NCBI GenBank assembly: GCA_028819075.1
Contig: JAPPMM010000045.1
Span: 62,001 to 126,000 of the forward strand
DNA: 64,000 bases
Reading direction: 5' to 3'
Source of the DNA: Gammaproteobacteria bacterium
Lineage (GTDB): Bacteria > Gemmatimonadota > Gemmatimonadetes > Longimicrobiales > Gaopeijiaceae
The notes beneath the pieces were generated by a model. It ran no database searches, was not told where the DNA came from, and was given only the letters and a program-made list of their open reading frames with translations. Positions 1 to 9,226 of this stretch are shown here, in pieces (the stretch's first letter is position 1; the number at the start of each line of letters is the position of its first letter). The position numbers were made by a program, and so were the translations under genes.

Positions 1-1171
1 CGTTGTCCCACACTTCCAGCCCGTAGGTCACGCCGCTCCGGCCATCGCCGTGTATCGCCTGCCCCTGGACGTCCAGTGCAACCGAACGCACGTCGTCGGA
101 GACGTAGCGGACGCGGTCCGAGGGCATGACGATGTCATCCCTGAGCGATTGGCTCCTGATCGAGCGTCCCTCGCGCTGCACCTGCCACGATACCTGAACG
201 TCCAGAGTGGACATCCAGGGCCGGCTCGTGGCCACGGTTCCCTTCATGCGCGCGAGCGACCGGTCCTGGGGCTCGAAGAGGTAGAGCGCGTTTCGTCCCA
301 CTCCTCCCCCGGCCACTCCCGGAGCCCGGAAGTCGACGTAGCGATCGTAGCGCGGGACGTCGCTCTGCTCGGCATGCTGGCCGGCCATCTCGATGCGGAA
401 CCGCCGGGTGGCCTGCAGGTCGAGGCGGAGGTCGCCACTCCACTGGTCGTAGCCGGTCGGATCCTGGGGCGGGAGGCCCCCGCCCGGCTTCAGGTGCGAC
501 CAGGTGCCGAAGCCGGCGCCGCCGAAGAGCTCCAGACCCGACAGAAAGTCCGGCACGGCCGTTGCCGCCGAGAGCCGCGCACGACTCCCGCTGGTGGCTC
601 CGTCGAAGGTATAGGAGCCCTCCGTCACCCAGTTCTCGCCCGGCTCGAGCAGGTCTCCGGCACGCCGGGTGATCACGTTGATCACCCCGCCCATGGCATC
701 GGAGCCGTAGAGCGCCGACGAGGCTCCGCGCACCACCTCCATGCGCTCCATGATCTCCGGATCCACCGAGGACAGATACTGGCTCGGACCTTGACGGAAA
801 GTGCCGTTGTTGAGGCGCACCCCATCGACCATCAGGAGCACCTGGCTGCCGGTGAGGGCGCGCACGAAGGCGGCCCCCTGCCCCGCGGTGGTCTGCTGGA
901 CCAGCACGCCGGGCTCGGCGACAAGGGCATCGAGGAGGAGGCGGTTGGGCTGTTCGCGCAGTTCGGCCCGCCCCACCAGGCTAACCGACACGGCGAGTTC
1001 GTCGGTGGTGGTCGCCAGGCGGGTCGCGGTCACCACCAGGGGATCCAGCAGGAACGCCGTCGAGTCCGGATCCGTCTCGTCCGGCGGCGCCTGCGCCAGG
1101 GCGGGCAAGGCAGCGGCGAGAAGGGTGGCCGCGCAAACCAGGACGCAGACCCGGCAAGGCAACTTCGGCAT
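1..1171 (-). CDS. TonB-dependent receptor, N-terminal part (cut by window edge)
   Basis: This is an outer-membrane TonB-dependent receptor that imports an unidentified ligand. Reading leftwards from 1171, the protein starts MPKLPCRVCV with a hydrophobic stretch ending ALPALA, which is a signal peptide. A TonB-box-like segment LDPLVVTATR follows, then a plug domain with LMVDGVRLNN and a VVRGASSALYGSDAMGGVINVIT motif split typical of these plugs. Beta-barrel-like sequence then continues to base 1, so the C-terminal barrel lies outside the window. The start at 1171 is chosen because a good Shine-Dalgarno sequence (AGGAAGAGG) lies 8 nt upstream; an in-frame ATG at 1192 has a weaker site. The gene is divergent from the aminotransferase at 1482. 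The ligand cannot be told from sequence. Confidence 0.88.
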   Translation of the reverse strand, partial: MPKLPCRVCVLVCAATLLAAALPALAQAPPDETDPDSTAFLLDPLVVTATRLATTTDELAVSVSLVGRAELREQPNRLLLDALVAEPGVLVQQTTAGQGAAFVRALTGSQVLLMVDGVRLNNGTFRQGPSQYLSSVDPEIMERMEVVRGASSALYGSDAMGGVINVITRRAGDLLEPGENWVTEGSYTFDGATSGSRARLSAATAVPDFLSGLELFGGAGFGTWSHLKPGGGLPPQDPTGYDQWSGDLRLDLQATRRFRIEMAGQHAEQSDVPRYDRYVDFRAPGVAGGGVGRNALYLFEPQDRSLARMKGTVATSRPWMSTLDVQVSWQVQREGRSIRSQSLRDDIVMPSDRVRYVSDDVRSVALDVQGQAIHGDGRSGVTYGLEVWDN

Positions 1172-1481
1172 CGCAATCCTCTTCCTGTTCATGCCTTGGT
1201 TGCCCGGCGCCGCGCGGGGCGGGCGAGGTTTTCGAGGGATCGGCCGCGTTGGACTGGATGAGCTCCGAAAGCACGGAGACGACGCCGGAATAGCCCGTCC
1301 ACCGACGAAATGTTCCCGGTTGCGGGACGCCCGTGGAGACGCGCAAGGCAGGCATCCCTCCACGCGTGAGGTCGTCCTCATGCCGCCGGCCGGCTGCCTC
1401 CACGGGCAGGTGACATTCGATCCCGCTCGTCGTATCGTGCCTGCAACGGAGCGAGCCACCATCCTCTGCAGGAGAGACCCG
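1172..1481. other. Divergent intergenic region
   Basis: About 310 bases separate the TonB receptor (leftward) from the Tat-tagged aminotransferase (rightward). I see no convincing gene in it. It must hold the promoters of both genes, but no clear -35/-10 pair or operator stands out. Confidence 0.5.
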
Positions 1482-2792
1482 ATGATGCCCAGTCGCCGCC
1501 AGTTTCTCGGTTCCATGGCCGTGCCCGCCGTGGCCGCCGCCGGACTCCCCCTATTGCCCGCCCGCCTTTCCGCGGACGCCCGCAAGGTCGCTGACGAGCT
1601 GGGCAACTGGTCCGGGTCACCCGCGCAGATCGCGCGCGACGAGGACTTCTGGGTCGAGGTTGCGCGCGCGTTCACCGTGGACCGGAGCCTCATCAACCTG
1701 AACAACGGAGGGGTGAGCCCCTCGCCGCGCTGGGTGCAGGAGGCGATGAAGCGCCACCTCGACTACTCCAACGAGGCGCCCACCTACACGATGTGGCAGA
1801 TTCTCGAGCCGCAGCGGGAGACGGTGCGCGCGCGCCTGGCACGCGAGTGGGGCGTGGATGCGGAGGAGATCGCCCTGACGCGAAACGCGTCGGAGGGTCT
1901 GCAGATCCTGCAGCATGGCTTCGACCTGCAGCCGGGCGACGAAGTCCTGACCACAACCCAGGACTACGGGCGCATGATCACCACCTTCCGGCAGCGGGAG
2001 CGGCGCCACGGCATCGTCCTGAAGCAGATCCGCATTCCCGTGCCCGCCGAGGATCCCGCCGAGATCGTGCGCTTGTTCGAGGAGGCCATCACGCCGCGCA
2101 CACGCATGATCCTGTGCTGCCACATGATCAACCTCACCGGCCAGATCCTGCCGGTGAAGGAACTCACCGCCCTGGGGCGCCGCCACGGGATTCCGGTGCT
2201 GGTGGACGGGGCCCACGCGCTCGCCCACTTCGACTTCGATCTGGGCGAGCTGGACGTGGACTTCTACGCCACCTCCCTGCACAAATGGCTGTTCGCGCCC
2301 CACGGCACGGGGCTGCTCTACGTCCGCCGGGAGAGGATCCCGGAGGTGTGGCCGCTGACCGCCGCCCCCGAGAGCAGGGACAGCGACATCCGCAAGTTCG
2401 AGGAGATCGGCACGCACCCGGCGGCGAACTACCTGGCCATCGCGGAGGCGCTGACCTTCCACCAGGGAATCGGCGGGGCGCGCAAGGAGGCGCGCATGGT
2501 CTACCTGCGCGACTACTGGGCGGACCGGCTCCTGCAGCACGACCGCGTGCGCCTGCACACCAGCCGCAAGGCGAGGTTCGCCTGCGGGCTGGCCAACGTC
2601 CAGATCGACGGCGTCGATCCCGGTCCCCTGAATCAGTACCTCTGGAACGAGCACCGCATCATCGCGGTCGGCATCGGCCACGAGGAGTGCACCGGTTCGC
2701 GCATCACCCCCAGCGTCTACACGACCCTGGAGGAGCTCGACCGCTTCGGCGACGCGATGGAGCACGTGATCCGGCACGGCCTGCCGGCCTGA
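1482..2792 (+). CDS. Tat-exported class V aminotransferase (isopenicillin N epimerase-like)
   Basis: This is a PLP-dependent class V aminotransferase-fold enzyme of 436 residues, probably exported folded by the Tat system. The N-terminus has SRRQFLGS followed by a hydrophobic run ending LPARLSA, a twin-arginine signal. The core shows NNGGVSPSP near the start, the PLP region TRNASEGLQ, the aspartate motif VDGAHALAHFDFDL, and the Schiff-base lysine in ATSLHKWLFAPHGTG. This pattern matches the isopenicillin N epimerase/cysteine desulfurase-like group; the substrate cannot be assigned. Two adjacent ATG codons (1482, 1485) follow GGAGAG at 1471. The gene converges on another Tat-tagged PLP enzyme, with a bidirectional hairpin terminator between them. 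Confidence 0.9.
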   Translation: MMPSRRQFLGSMAVPAVAAAGLPLLPARLSADARKVADELGNWSGSPAQIARDEDFWVEVARAFTVDRSLINLNNGGVSPSPRWVQEAMKRHLDYSNEAPTYTMWQILEPQRETVRARLAREWGVDAEEIALTRNASEGLQILQHGFDLQPGDEVLTTTQDYGRMITTFRQRERRHGIVLKQIRIPVPAEDPAEIVRLFEEAITPRTRMILCCHMINLTGQILPVKELTALGRRHGIPVLVDGAHALAHFDFDLGELDVDFYATSLHKWLFAPHGTGLLYVRRERIPEVWPLTAAPESRDSDIRKFEEIGTHPAANYLAIAEALTFHQGIGGARKEARMVYLRDYWADRLLQHDRVRLHTSRKARFACGLANVQIDGVDPGPLNQYLWNEHRIIAVGIGHEECTGSRITPSVYTTLEELDRFGDAMEHVIRHGLPA

Positions 2793-2890
2793 CGAGCGAC
2801 TCTGCCGGGCACCGACGGGCCTGGAGCGGTGTCGATATTGTCAGCAATATACAGTAGACGCCAGTAAACGTCAGAGGAGCAGTTCCGAAA

Positions 2891-2934
2891 AAGAACGGCG
2901 GCGGGCCCGGTGATCGCGACCCGCCGCCGTTCTT
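2891..2934. terminator. Bidirectional hairpin terminator between convergent genes
   Basis: AAGAACGGCGGCGGG (2891-2905) pairs perfectly with its complement at 2920-2934 across a 14-nt loop, giving a 15-bp GC-rich stem with A and T at the base. It sits between the stop codons of the two convergent PLP-enzyme genes (2792 and 2974), so it can serve both strands. A smaller inverted repeat (ATATTG/CAATAT, 2835-2850) lies just upstream. Confidence 0.8.
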
Positions 2935-2973
2935 GCGTTCGGCCGGCAGACCCGGCCGTCCCGCGGTGTCGCC

Positions 2974-4323
2974 CTACGCGTTCGCCACCGCCTCGCCGAG
3001 GTTGTCGAGCGCCTTCTTCACCAGCACGCGCGAGGTGGCCAGGTTCATGCGCATGCGGCCGCTGCCGCCGGTGCCGTAGGAGTGCCCGGGATTCAGATAG
3101 ATCCGGGCGTTCTCGGCGAACCAGCGCTGCATGATCTGCTCGGGCGTGACCACGGACTCGGAGGTCTCGTTCTCCTCCGCCGCCTTCTCGCGGGCGCCCA
3201 CCTTGTCCATCAGCCCGTTCACGTCCAGCCAGGCCAGGTAGGTGCCCTGGGCCTTGGTGTAGTTCACGCCGGGGACGTTCTTCAGGTAGGACTCGGCGAG
3301 GTCGTGGTTGCCGTCGAGGTAGACCAGGAGCTGGTCGAGCCACTCGTCGCCGTCGGTGAGCGCGGCCCGGTTGGCCTCCATTCCCAGCGTGCTCAGGTCG
3401 GCCCGGGTGAAGGCGCGGGCGCGCGCCATCAGGTTGCGGTTGGTGGAGAAGTACCAGGCGGCCTTCATCGCGGCGAGGCTGAAGGTCTTGCTGGCCGCCT
3501 TGAAGGTGAGGCTGTTGTCGACGATTTCCTTGTCGGGCAGGCTCGCGAAGGGCGTGTACTTGTTGTCCGCGGTCACGAAGTCGCAGTGGATCTCGTCGGC
3601 GAGCACGATGACCCGGTTGCGGAGACAGATCTCCCCCATGCGCAGCAGATCCTCCTCCGACCAGCAGTTGCCGGTGGGGTTCTGCGGATTGCACAGCAGG
3701 AAGGTGTTCACCCGGGTGGCGCGCCGCTCGAAGTCGTCCCAGTCGACCTCGTAACGGCCGTTCACCACGAACATCTCGCTGTCTTCGGCGATCGTGCGGG
3801 TGAAGCGCAGGTCGCTGTAGAAACCGTTGTAGGTGGGGGTGTTCATGAGCACCCGCGACCCCGGGGGCGAGAAGGCGTGCAGGGCTGCGATGAGCCCGGG
3901 GTGCACGCCCGTGGTCAGCTCGATGGTGGAGGGGTCGACCTCGAGACCGTAGCGCCTGTGGTTCCAGTCGGCGATGGCCTGCGTGTAGGAGGCGGGCCGG
4001 GCCAGATAGCCCCAGTTCTCATGGTCGCAGCGCTTGGCGAGTGCCTCGGTGATGCAGGGGGCGGCGCGGAAGTCCATGTCCGCGATGCCCATCCCGACCT
4101 CGATGTCCTCGCCGAAGGCCGCGATGGCCCGGTCCCACTTGGTACAGTCGGTGCCGCGGCGGTCGTAGATCTCATCGAAGTCGAAGCTCTGCCGGGATGT
4201 CGAGGCCATGAGATCGGCGGCCCCCCCGATGCCGCCCGGCCGGGCCCCCACCGCGCCGAGAACCGCCGTCGCTCCGGCGCCTCTCAAAAAGGTTCTGCGG
4301 CTGAACTGATGCTTCTGCGACAT
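2974..4323 (-). CDS. Tat-exported PatB/MalY-type PLP enzyme (C-S lyase / class I-II aminotransferase)
   Basis: This is a 449-residue fold-type I PLP enzyme of the MalY/PatB (cystathionine beta-lyase-like) group, which cleaves C-S bonds or transaminates. Features seen are GIADMDFRAAPCITEAL near the start of the mature enzyme, TTGVHPGLIAAL, LLCNPQNPTGNCWSEEDL, and VLADEIHCDF before the PLP lysine region (FKAASKTFSLA). The C-terminus has GRMRMNLATSR. The N-terminus SRRTFLRGAGATAVLGAVGA is a twin-arginine signal, so the enzyme is probably periplasmic, which is unusual for this group. The start is set by GAGGAGG just upstream of the ATG at 4323. The downstream region shares the hairpin at 2891-2934. 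Confidence 0.9.
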   Translation of the reverse strand: MSQKHQFSRRTFLRGAGATAVLGAVGARPGGIGGAADLMASTSRQSFDFDEIYDRRGTDCTKWDRAIAAFGEDIEVGMGIADMDFRAAPCITEALAKRCDHENWGYLARPASYTQAIADWNHRRYGLEVDPSTIELTTGVHPGLIAALHAFSPPGSRVLMNTPTYNGFYSDLRFTRTIAEDSEMFVVNGRYEVDWDDFERRATRVNTFLLCNPQNPTGNCWSEEDLLRMGEICLRNRVIVLADEIHCDFVTADNKYTPFASLPDKEIVDNSLTFKAASKTFSLAAMKAAWYFSTNRNLMARARAFTRADLSTLGMEANRAALTDGDEWLDQLLVYLDGNHDLAESYLKNVPGVNYTKAQGTYLAWLDVNGLMDKVGAREKAAEENETSESVVTPEQIMQRWFAENARIYLNPGHSYGTGGSGRMRMNLATSRVLVKKALDNLGEAVANA

Positions 4324-4477
4324 GGGGCCTCCTCGCCGTTGTGTTCCTGGGAAACGGTTCTCGTTTCCAGATCGTTGTCGGGGTTCGACGGGCATAGTAA
4401 CGTCTCGCGCCGGGTTTTTCACGCACGCGCGCAGTTCGCGCGATCGGGCACCGACATGAGCCCCGCCGCGAACCGAG

Positions 4478-4560
4478 TGCCGGGAGTGGGATTCGAACCC
4501 ACACAGGCCTGAGCCTGGGGGATTTTAAGTCCCCTGCGTCTACCGTTCCGCCATCCCGGC
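4478..4560 (-). tRNA. tRNA-Leu (anticodon TAA)
   Basis: The minus strand from 4560 folds as a class II tRNA. The acceptor stem GCCGGGA pairs with TCCCGGC, the anticodon stem GGGGA/TCCCC encloses the loop CTTAAAA (anticodon TAA), there is a long variable arm, and the T arm is GTGGG-TTCGAAT-CCCAC. CCA is not encoded. The 5' end overlaps the island attachment repeat (4550-4567), so everything upstream of this tRNA is now island DNA. Confidence 0.95.
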
Positions 4561-4567
4561 AAGATGT
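4550..4567. repeat. attL candidate: tRNA-Leu 5' end core repeat
   Basis: This 18-nt segment begins GCCATCCCGGCA and recurs at 26816-26833 in the same orientation with one mismatch (A at 4562, G at 26828). It covers the first 11 nt of the tRNA-Leu gene plus 7 nt of 5' flank. An integrase gene starts reading 83 nt away. I read it as the left junction of an integrative element inserted at the 5' end of the tRNA. Confidence 0.75.
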
Positions 4568-4649
4568 CGTAGATCGGCAGCCTTCAGTGGGTATTGAACT
4601 TACGAGTTTGGCTGGCCGGATTCCAGCCATTTGGTTCCCGCTGATTGCG

Positions 4650-5810
4650 TCAGGTGCCGACTCTCTGACGCTTGGCAAGCGCCTTCCGAAGCTGAGCCTC
4701 GTCCGCCTTCTGATAGCACTGGAGCACCGTCTTGGCCGTCTGCCAGCCCCCGAGCTCGCAGAGCACCTTCAGCGGCTGGTTCATCAGATCCGAAGCGAAC
4801 TTCCGCCTCAGCGAGTGCCAGCCCCGGCCACGCTTCGGCTCCAACCCCGCACGTGTTTCGGCCTTTTGCCACCAGTCACGGACCAGCCAACGGCTGACGC
4901 ATGTGGAGGGATCCGTGGAAGTAGGTAGCACAGGTGTGTCTCCCGAGCCGGAGTTCCTTCGCCGCGCCTCTTCGAGGACCGCGAGCGCTTCGTCGGTCAG
5001 CGGCGTGATGTGCTCGTAGCCGGACTTGTCGTGCTCGCCCCGCCACCGGACGGTCTTCATCTCCATGTCAATGTCGGACCATCTGAGTTGCCGAATAGCC
5101 CCGATGCGATGTCCCGTCTCGTGTGCGAGGACGAGGGCTACGCGGAAGCGCCAGTCCGTATCCGCCGACACCCCGAGCAGGGCTTCGTATTCCGCCTGTG
5201 CCAGAAGCACCCGGGTCGGATTCTTCTCCTTCGGCGTCCTGAGGCCTCTCAGGGGATTCGAGTCGAGCAGGAGTTTTCCGTGCTCGTCCCTCGATTTCGC
5301 GGCCCAGTTGAGCACCGCGATCAGGAACTTGAGGTCATGTTCGATCGTTCGATCGGACACGGGCTTGCCGCTCGGTCCGACTGCGCCCGTCCCCCGCGCC
5401 CGGATGAACCGGTCCCAGTCCCTCCGGGACAGCGTAGCCGGATCTCGGTTCCGTCCGAGGAAGCCCAGAAACATCTTCATCGCGGCTCTGTCGTGGCACC
5501 GCGACTGCCAACCCTTGGTGGGCGTCACCTCATCGACGTAAATGTCAAAAAGCCTTTCCAAGGTGAGCGGTTCGGGCTCGGCTTCCGCCTTGCCGTTCAG
5601 GTCCGGGCCGACGAACCCGGCGGCGAATTCGTCCGCCTGCCGTTTCGCCCTCGCCCAATCGCGGTGTCCAAGCGACCGGGTGAGCCTCCGCCCGTTCTCG
5701 CGCCACTCAATCTGGAAGTTGCCGGTCTTCGGGTCCGGGAAGATCCGGACCCGGTTGCGGCCCCATTCGCCAGCGCCGTACGAGCGCCGACTTCGTTTCG
5801 TGCGTGCCAT
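4650..5810 (-). CDS. int: Tyrosine recombinase / phage-type integrase
   Basis: This 386-residue site-specific tyrosine recombinase presumably integrates and excises the island at tRNA-Leu. An N-terminal arm-binding region (roughly 20-65) and a core-binding SAM-like domain (about 84-185) precede the catalytic domain. The catalytic residues visible are Arg235 (ETGHRIGAIRQL), Lys262, His332 and Arg335 (HSLRRKF), Trp356 (GGWQ, in the usual H/W position) and Tyr366 (LQCYQK). All are present, so it looks active. The gene reads toward the tRNA and stops 83 nt from the att core, the usual arrangement. A diverged copy of its 5' end lies at about 25150-25245. Confidence 0.92.
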   Translation of the reverse strand: MARTKRSRRSYGAGEWGRNRVRIFPDPKTGNFQIEWRENGRRLTRSLGHRDWARAKRQADEFAAGFVGPDLNGKAEAEPEPLTLERLFDIYVDEVTPTKGWQSRCHDRAAMKMFLGFLGRNRDPATLSRRDWDRFIRARGTGAVGPSGKPVSDRTIEHDLKFLIAVLNWAAKSRDEHGKLLLDSNPLRGLRTPKEKNPTRVLLAQAEYEALLGVSADTDWRFRVALVLAHETGHRIGAIRQLRWSDIDMEMKTVRWRGEHDKSGYEHITPLTDEALAVLEEARRRNSGSGDTPVLPTSTDPSTCVSRWLVRDWWQKAETRAGLEPKRGRGWHSLRRKFASDLMNQPLKVLCELGGWQTAKTVLQCYQKADEAQLRKALAKRQRVGT

Positions 5811-6169
5811 CGTTCGATTCCTCTCGATTCGATGGACTGCACGATCTGCGCAACGTAATCTCGCTGGACGACGGTCGCTTGACCAGTGCAGCGCCAGCGC
5901 CGTTCGCGCCTCGAAACGAGCCGCCAGCACCTTGGGATCTAAGGGGAGCGATGGAGCAGCGGCTGCCGGAAGCCGTCCCGCGTCCGGGACCGCACCGGAC
6001 GGCTCGGGACGATTGCCCGCAGCTGCGGCTTGACGCCGCCGAACGCGGTCTCCCGATTCCCACCGGAGGTGACACGTTCACCGCACTCGATAACCGCTGC
6101 GGAGTCCGGATCCTATCGTTGGAGCAGAACCTTAATGTACGGCAGAGCCTCCGACCGAAGGCGGCCAGG
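5811..6169. other. Intergenic stretch upstream of integrase
   Basis: About 360 bases lie between the divergent integrase and the broken gene at 6170. The first ~80 bases resemble the segment at 25190-25250, which supports duplication of the integrase leader. Open frames exist, but none shows codon structure or a start signal that I trust. Confidence 0.4.
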
Positions 6170-7059
6170 TTGATTGACCATCTGAAGGGGCGCGAGAAGG
6201 CGCTGGAGCCGTTCGGCCTGACGGGCCGCCGCGCCGAGTGGATCGCTTTGGCGAGCCTGCATGGCGGCGTGTTCACCCGCTCCCAGCTCTCGGACTGGTT
6301 CGGCATGGACCGCTTCAAGACGCTCCGGTCGGAGACCTGAAGGTCTGCCGGGTCTGCGCGCGCGGCATCTACCGGGCGCTCGGGGCCGAAGGTATCCGCC
6401 TTCGGAGGATCACCGCGACGGAGGTGGCCATGCGCCGCCTGCTCTCGTTCGACTACGTGATCGAGCACCCGGACCTGCCCTGGCTCCCGACCGAAGCTGA
6501 GAAGGTCGCCGCGTTCGAGGCGATGGGCATCGGACGCTCGGCCATGCCCGTCCGGGTCTACCGGGGCGCGGCCGGAGGTGCGCGGCGCTACTTCCCGCGC
6601 GGGATGCCCGTGGCGCTTGACTCCCGCCGCGCCGTGTTCGTCCACGCCGATCCCGGCTGGGACACCTCGACCCCGCTCCGTTCGTGGCGGGACCGCCACC
6701 TGAAGCTCTGGGAGGCGCTGAGGGAACTGGGCCGGTCGGTCGAGGTCGCCGGGGTCGCGTGCGCCCGGAGGCCGCTTGAGCGGGCGCGGACGATCCTCGG
6801 GAACTGGACCAATGCGGACGCGGACGCGCGCACCGTCCACTCGCCCGGAACCGCCGTTGCGGCCCGGCGCGAGATCACGCGCATCGAGAATGCCATCCTC
6901 GGCATGGACGACGCGGCGGTCGAGGCGATGGGCGGCTTCCAAGCCTGCCTCCAGCGGATCGCCGAGATGAAGGAACTGCTCCGATCGGGCCTCCCCGGAG
7001 GAACGATCGACGGCCATTCGGTGTGGCGTTCGAGCCGCCTCGCCGGAGGCGGGATTTGA
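6170..7059 (+). pseudogene. Broken paralogue of the winged-helix protein at 16830-17789
   Basis: The first piece (to 6340) reads LTGRRAEWIALASLHGGVFTR and stops. The homology resumes in another frame (about 6341-7059) with RGIYRALG, TEVAMRRLLSFDYVIEHPDLPWLP and RVYRGAAGG. Aligned by eye with the intact protein at 16830-17789, about 25 residues are missing at the junction near 6338 and the frame changes, so a deletion plus frameshift inactivated it. The upstream region resembles winged-helix N-termini of replication-relaxation-type proteins. That family assignment is weak, but the paralogy is clear. The gene lies on the opposite strand from its intact relative. Confidence 0.75.
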
Positions 7060-7415
7060 CCGCCCGTGGACATGGCCCGTTGCCGATCCGGAAGTGCACA
7101 TTGACATCGGGGCCGTTGTGCACGGGAAACGCGCTCGGATGTGACACGCCGCCGAGGACGCAAGCTGCTGGTGCAATTGCGTTTGTGCCGCAGCCGCAGG
7201 GGCGGCGGTGACGCGCGGGCACTTGCGCCCGTTGACGGGAGCGACCCACGTGTTCGGCATGCCTCACACGCCACGGCGGCGGTTGGGATGTGCATGGCCA
7301 TCCCACCCTCGCCTGGGTCGCTCCCGTACCAGCAATCCCATGCGGGAAGGCGAAACGGCGAGCCGAAACGGAACGCGCTTCCGGCCCTGATTGTCCCGCG
7401 CCCTCGGTGCCCGCG
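7060..7415. other. Gap without recognisable gene
   Basis: About 355 bases lie between two convergent pseudogenes. I see no start signal, coding pattern or strong hairpin. It is probably degraded sequence. Confidence 0.4.
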
Positions 7416-9076
7416 CTACCGCTGCGTGCGCCCCGCGGCCTCGCCTAAGAGGCTCGGTTTCCTCTGGTGCATGCCGACGAATCCGACGATGACGCGTTCG
7501 TTCGGCTCGTCCCAAGCGAAGGCGATCCGGATCGTGTGGTGGGGGTCGTGGCTGGTCCCCTTGCCGAGATGGGCGGCCAGCTTCCACGTGGTTCCGTTCA
7601 CGTGGGTCCGGTACCAGTCCCGGAACCGTCCCATCGTGGGAGCCGACTGGTTCGACTTGTAGAACTAGCCGGGGCAGGTCTCCCCGATCCGGTCGGTTGG
7701 TCCCTTCCGGTTAACGAAGGGCGCGTCCTCGTTCGAGCGCGAGTTGAGCTTGATGAGCAGCCGGTCGGGGAACATCCGCCGCGCCTGGGCGATGGCCTCG
7801 CGAACGCTCCCCACCGGCTCTGCCGCCACCGGCTCGCCATCGCCCGCCCGGGCTTGCCTACGCTCTTCGATGTAGGCGCGCCTCCAGTGCTCCTCCATCC
7901 TCCGGATCCGCGCAACCTCCTCGCGGAGCCGTCCGGCCTCCTCGTCTCCCAGCGCCTTCTCCTCCCGGAGCGTCCGGTTGTCCGCTTCGAGGCGCTCGCG
8001 GTCCTCGCGAAGGGCCTCGATCTCGCGGCGCGTGGAACCGTCCCCGTTCACGGACGCCAACGAGGGAGGTCGGGTTTCCGCAACGGAGCGGTTCGCCGCC
8101 CCCGAAGCCGCGCGCGCCTCTCCCCCGGCGTCGGCCTCCTTCCCGGAGCCGTCCTCGTCCGGCGGGTCGAGCTTGGCGACACGCTCCCGCCACGCATCGA
8201 CCGCGGCGAGAATCGCGTCCTCGCACTCGGCGCGCTGTATGGCCCGCTCAAGCTCGTCTTCGCGCGAGGGAGCCTGGGGCCGAATCGGCTCGTACGCCTC
8301 GAAGCTGACTTCCAGGAAGATGAGGAGCGGGAGCGCCGACCCGGTCAGCGCGGGCCGCTCCTCGACCAGTCCGGGCCATGGATCCGGGTCGATCCCGAGG
8401 TAGCGCAGTTCCTCGCCGAACCGCTCGCGAAGGGTGCGGCAAAAGCCCGCCATCTGCTCGCGGCACCATCCGACGAGTTCGCGCTCCTTGTCTCGCCGGA
8501 TGTCGTCCATCCACTTGACGAGGGTGCCGGCCTCGTCCCAATCGGGCGCGTCGGGCCGGAGGTCTTGCAGGATGTCGAGCCAATCCTGAAAGAGCGGGGA
8601 CCCGAGGGGCGGCGGTGCGGGAAAGCGCCGGGCGAGGAGGACAGCATCAGCCCGGCGGACTCGCGGTCTACCGCGTCGTCGGCCGCTGCCAGCGCCTCGC
8701 GCTCGCCACGCCATTCCTCGCGCGTCCAAGAACGAATCGAAGCGTGACCCCTGCTTGCAAGATGCTCGGCGGTCCGGTCGCGAAGCTCGCCGTGCGAGTC
8801 GATCCAGGCATTGAGAACGGCGCGGGCGAGGTCGTGGTCGTGGTGCTGGATCGCCCCCAGGACGGGCTGGAGAAGCTTGGGCCGGGGCGCCCGGCTGGCG
8901 TCCCGATATCCGTCCACGCGAAGACGCCGCAAGGCGGCTCCGCGCTGGCGCCGCAGAGCCTTGGACTCGGAACGGTGCCTGAGGGCGCGCTTGACCACGC
9001 GGCGGCGGAAGTCCTCGCTCAGGATGGGAAAGATCTCGCTGGGCGTTCTCGGTTTGGTCGCGGGCTCGTCAATCAC
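7416..9076 (-). pseudogene. Large conserved hypothetical protein, broken in three pieces
   Basis: Read leftwards, a GTG at 9076 follows AAGGAG and opens a basic, helical region (SEIFPILSEDFRRRVVKRALRHR). The frame shifts near 8640 into a long acidic/coiled-coil stretch (about 8640-7665) that ends with FPDRLLIKLNSRS and a stop. The C-terminal end of the same type of protein then continues in another frame at 7634-7416 (HTIRIAFAWDE, RVIVGFVGMHQRK). I infer one ancestral gene with two frame changes and an internal deletion. Function is unknown. The fully open central part makes a single sequencing error possible for the first shift, but not for the missing block before the C-terminus. Confidence 0.62.
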
Positions 9077-9149
9077 GGCGGTTGCTCCTTGCAGGAATGG
9101 GTCTCTCGCCATCCACCCGGGGTGAGAGGTGCGCCACGACCTTGTTCTG

Positions 9150-9226
9150 GACCAAATTGATGCCCAGGAGAACGTCTGGGTTGTCGCCGGTCCAGACGGT
9201 GCGGTTGTGCGAATTCGGCTTAGGCG
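9150..9226 (-). pseudogene. Remnant of DNA methyltransferase N-terminus
   Basis: On the minus strand a short frame reads NRTVWTGDNPDVLLGIN. This matches the opening WTGDN.DVL.G.N of many site-specific DNA adenine methyltransferases, where the DPPFN catalytic motif should follow within about 20 residues. Here the frame runs into unrelated sequence and the catalytic motif is absent. I take it as the stub of a deleted methyltransferase gene. The identification rests on a single motif. Confidence 0.45.

Noticed and set aside
50-1261. Plus-strand open frame opposite the TonB receptor
   Set aside because: The minus strand gives a clear signal peptide, TonB box and plug domain; the plus frame has no recognisable protein.
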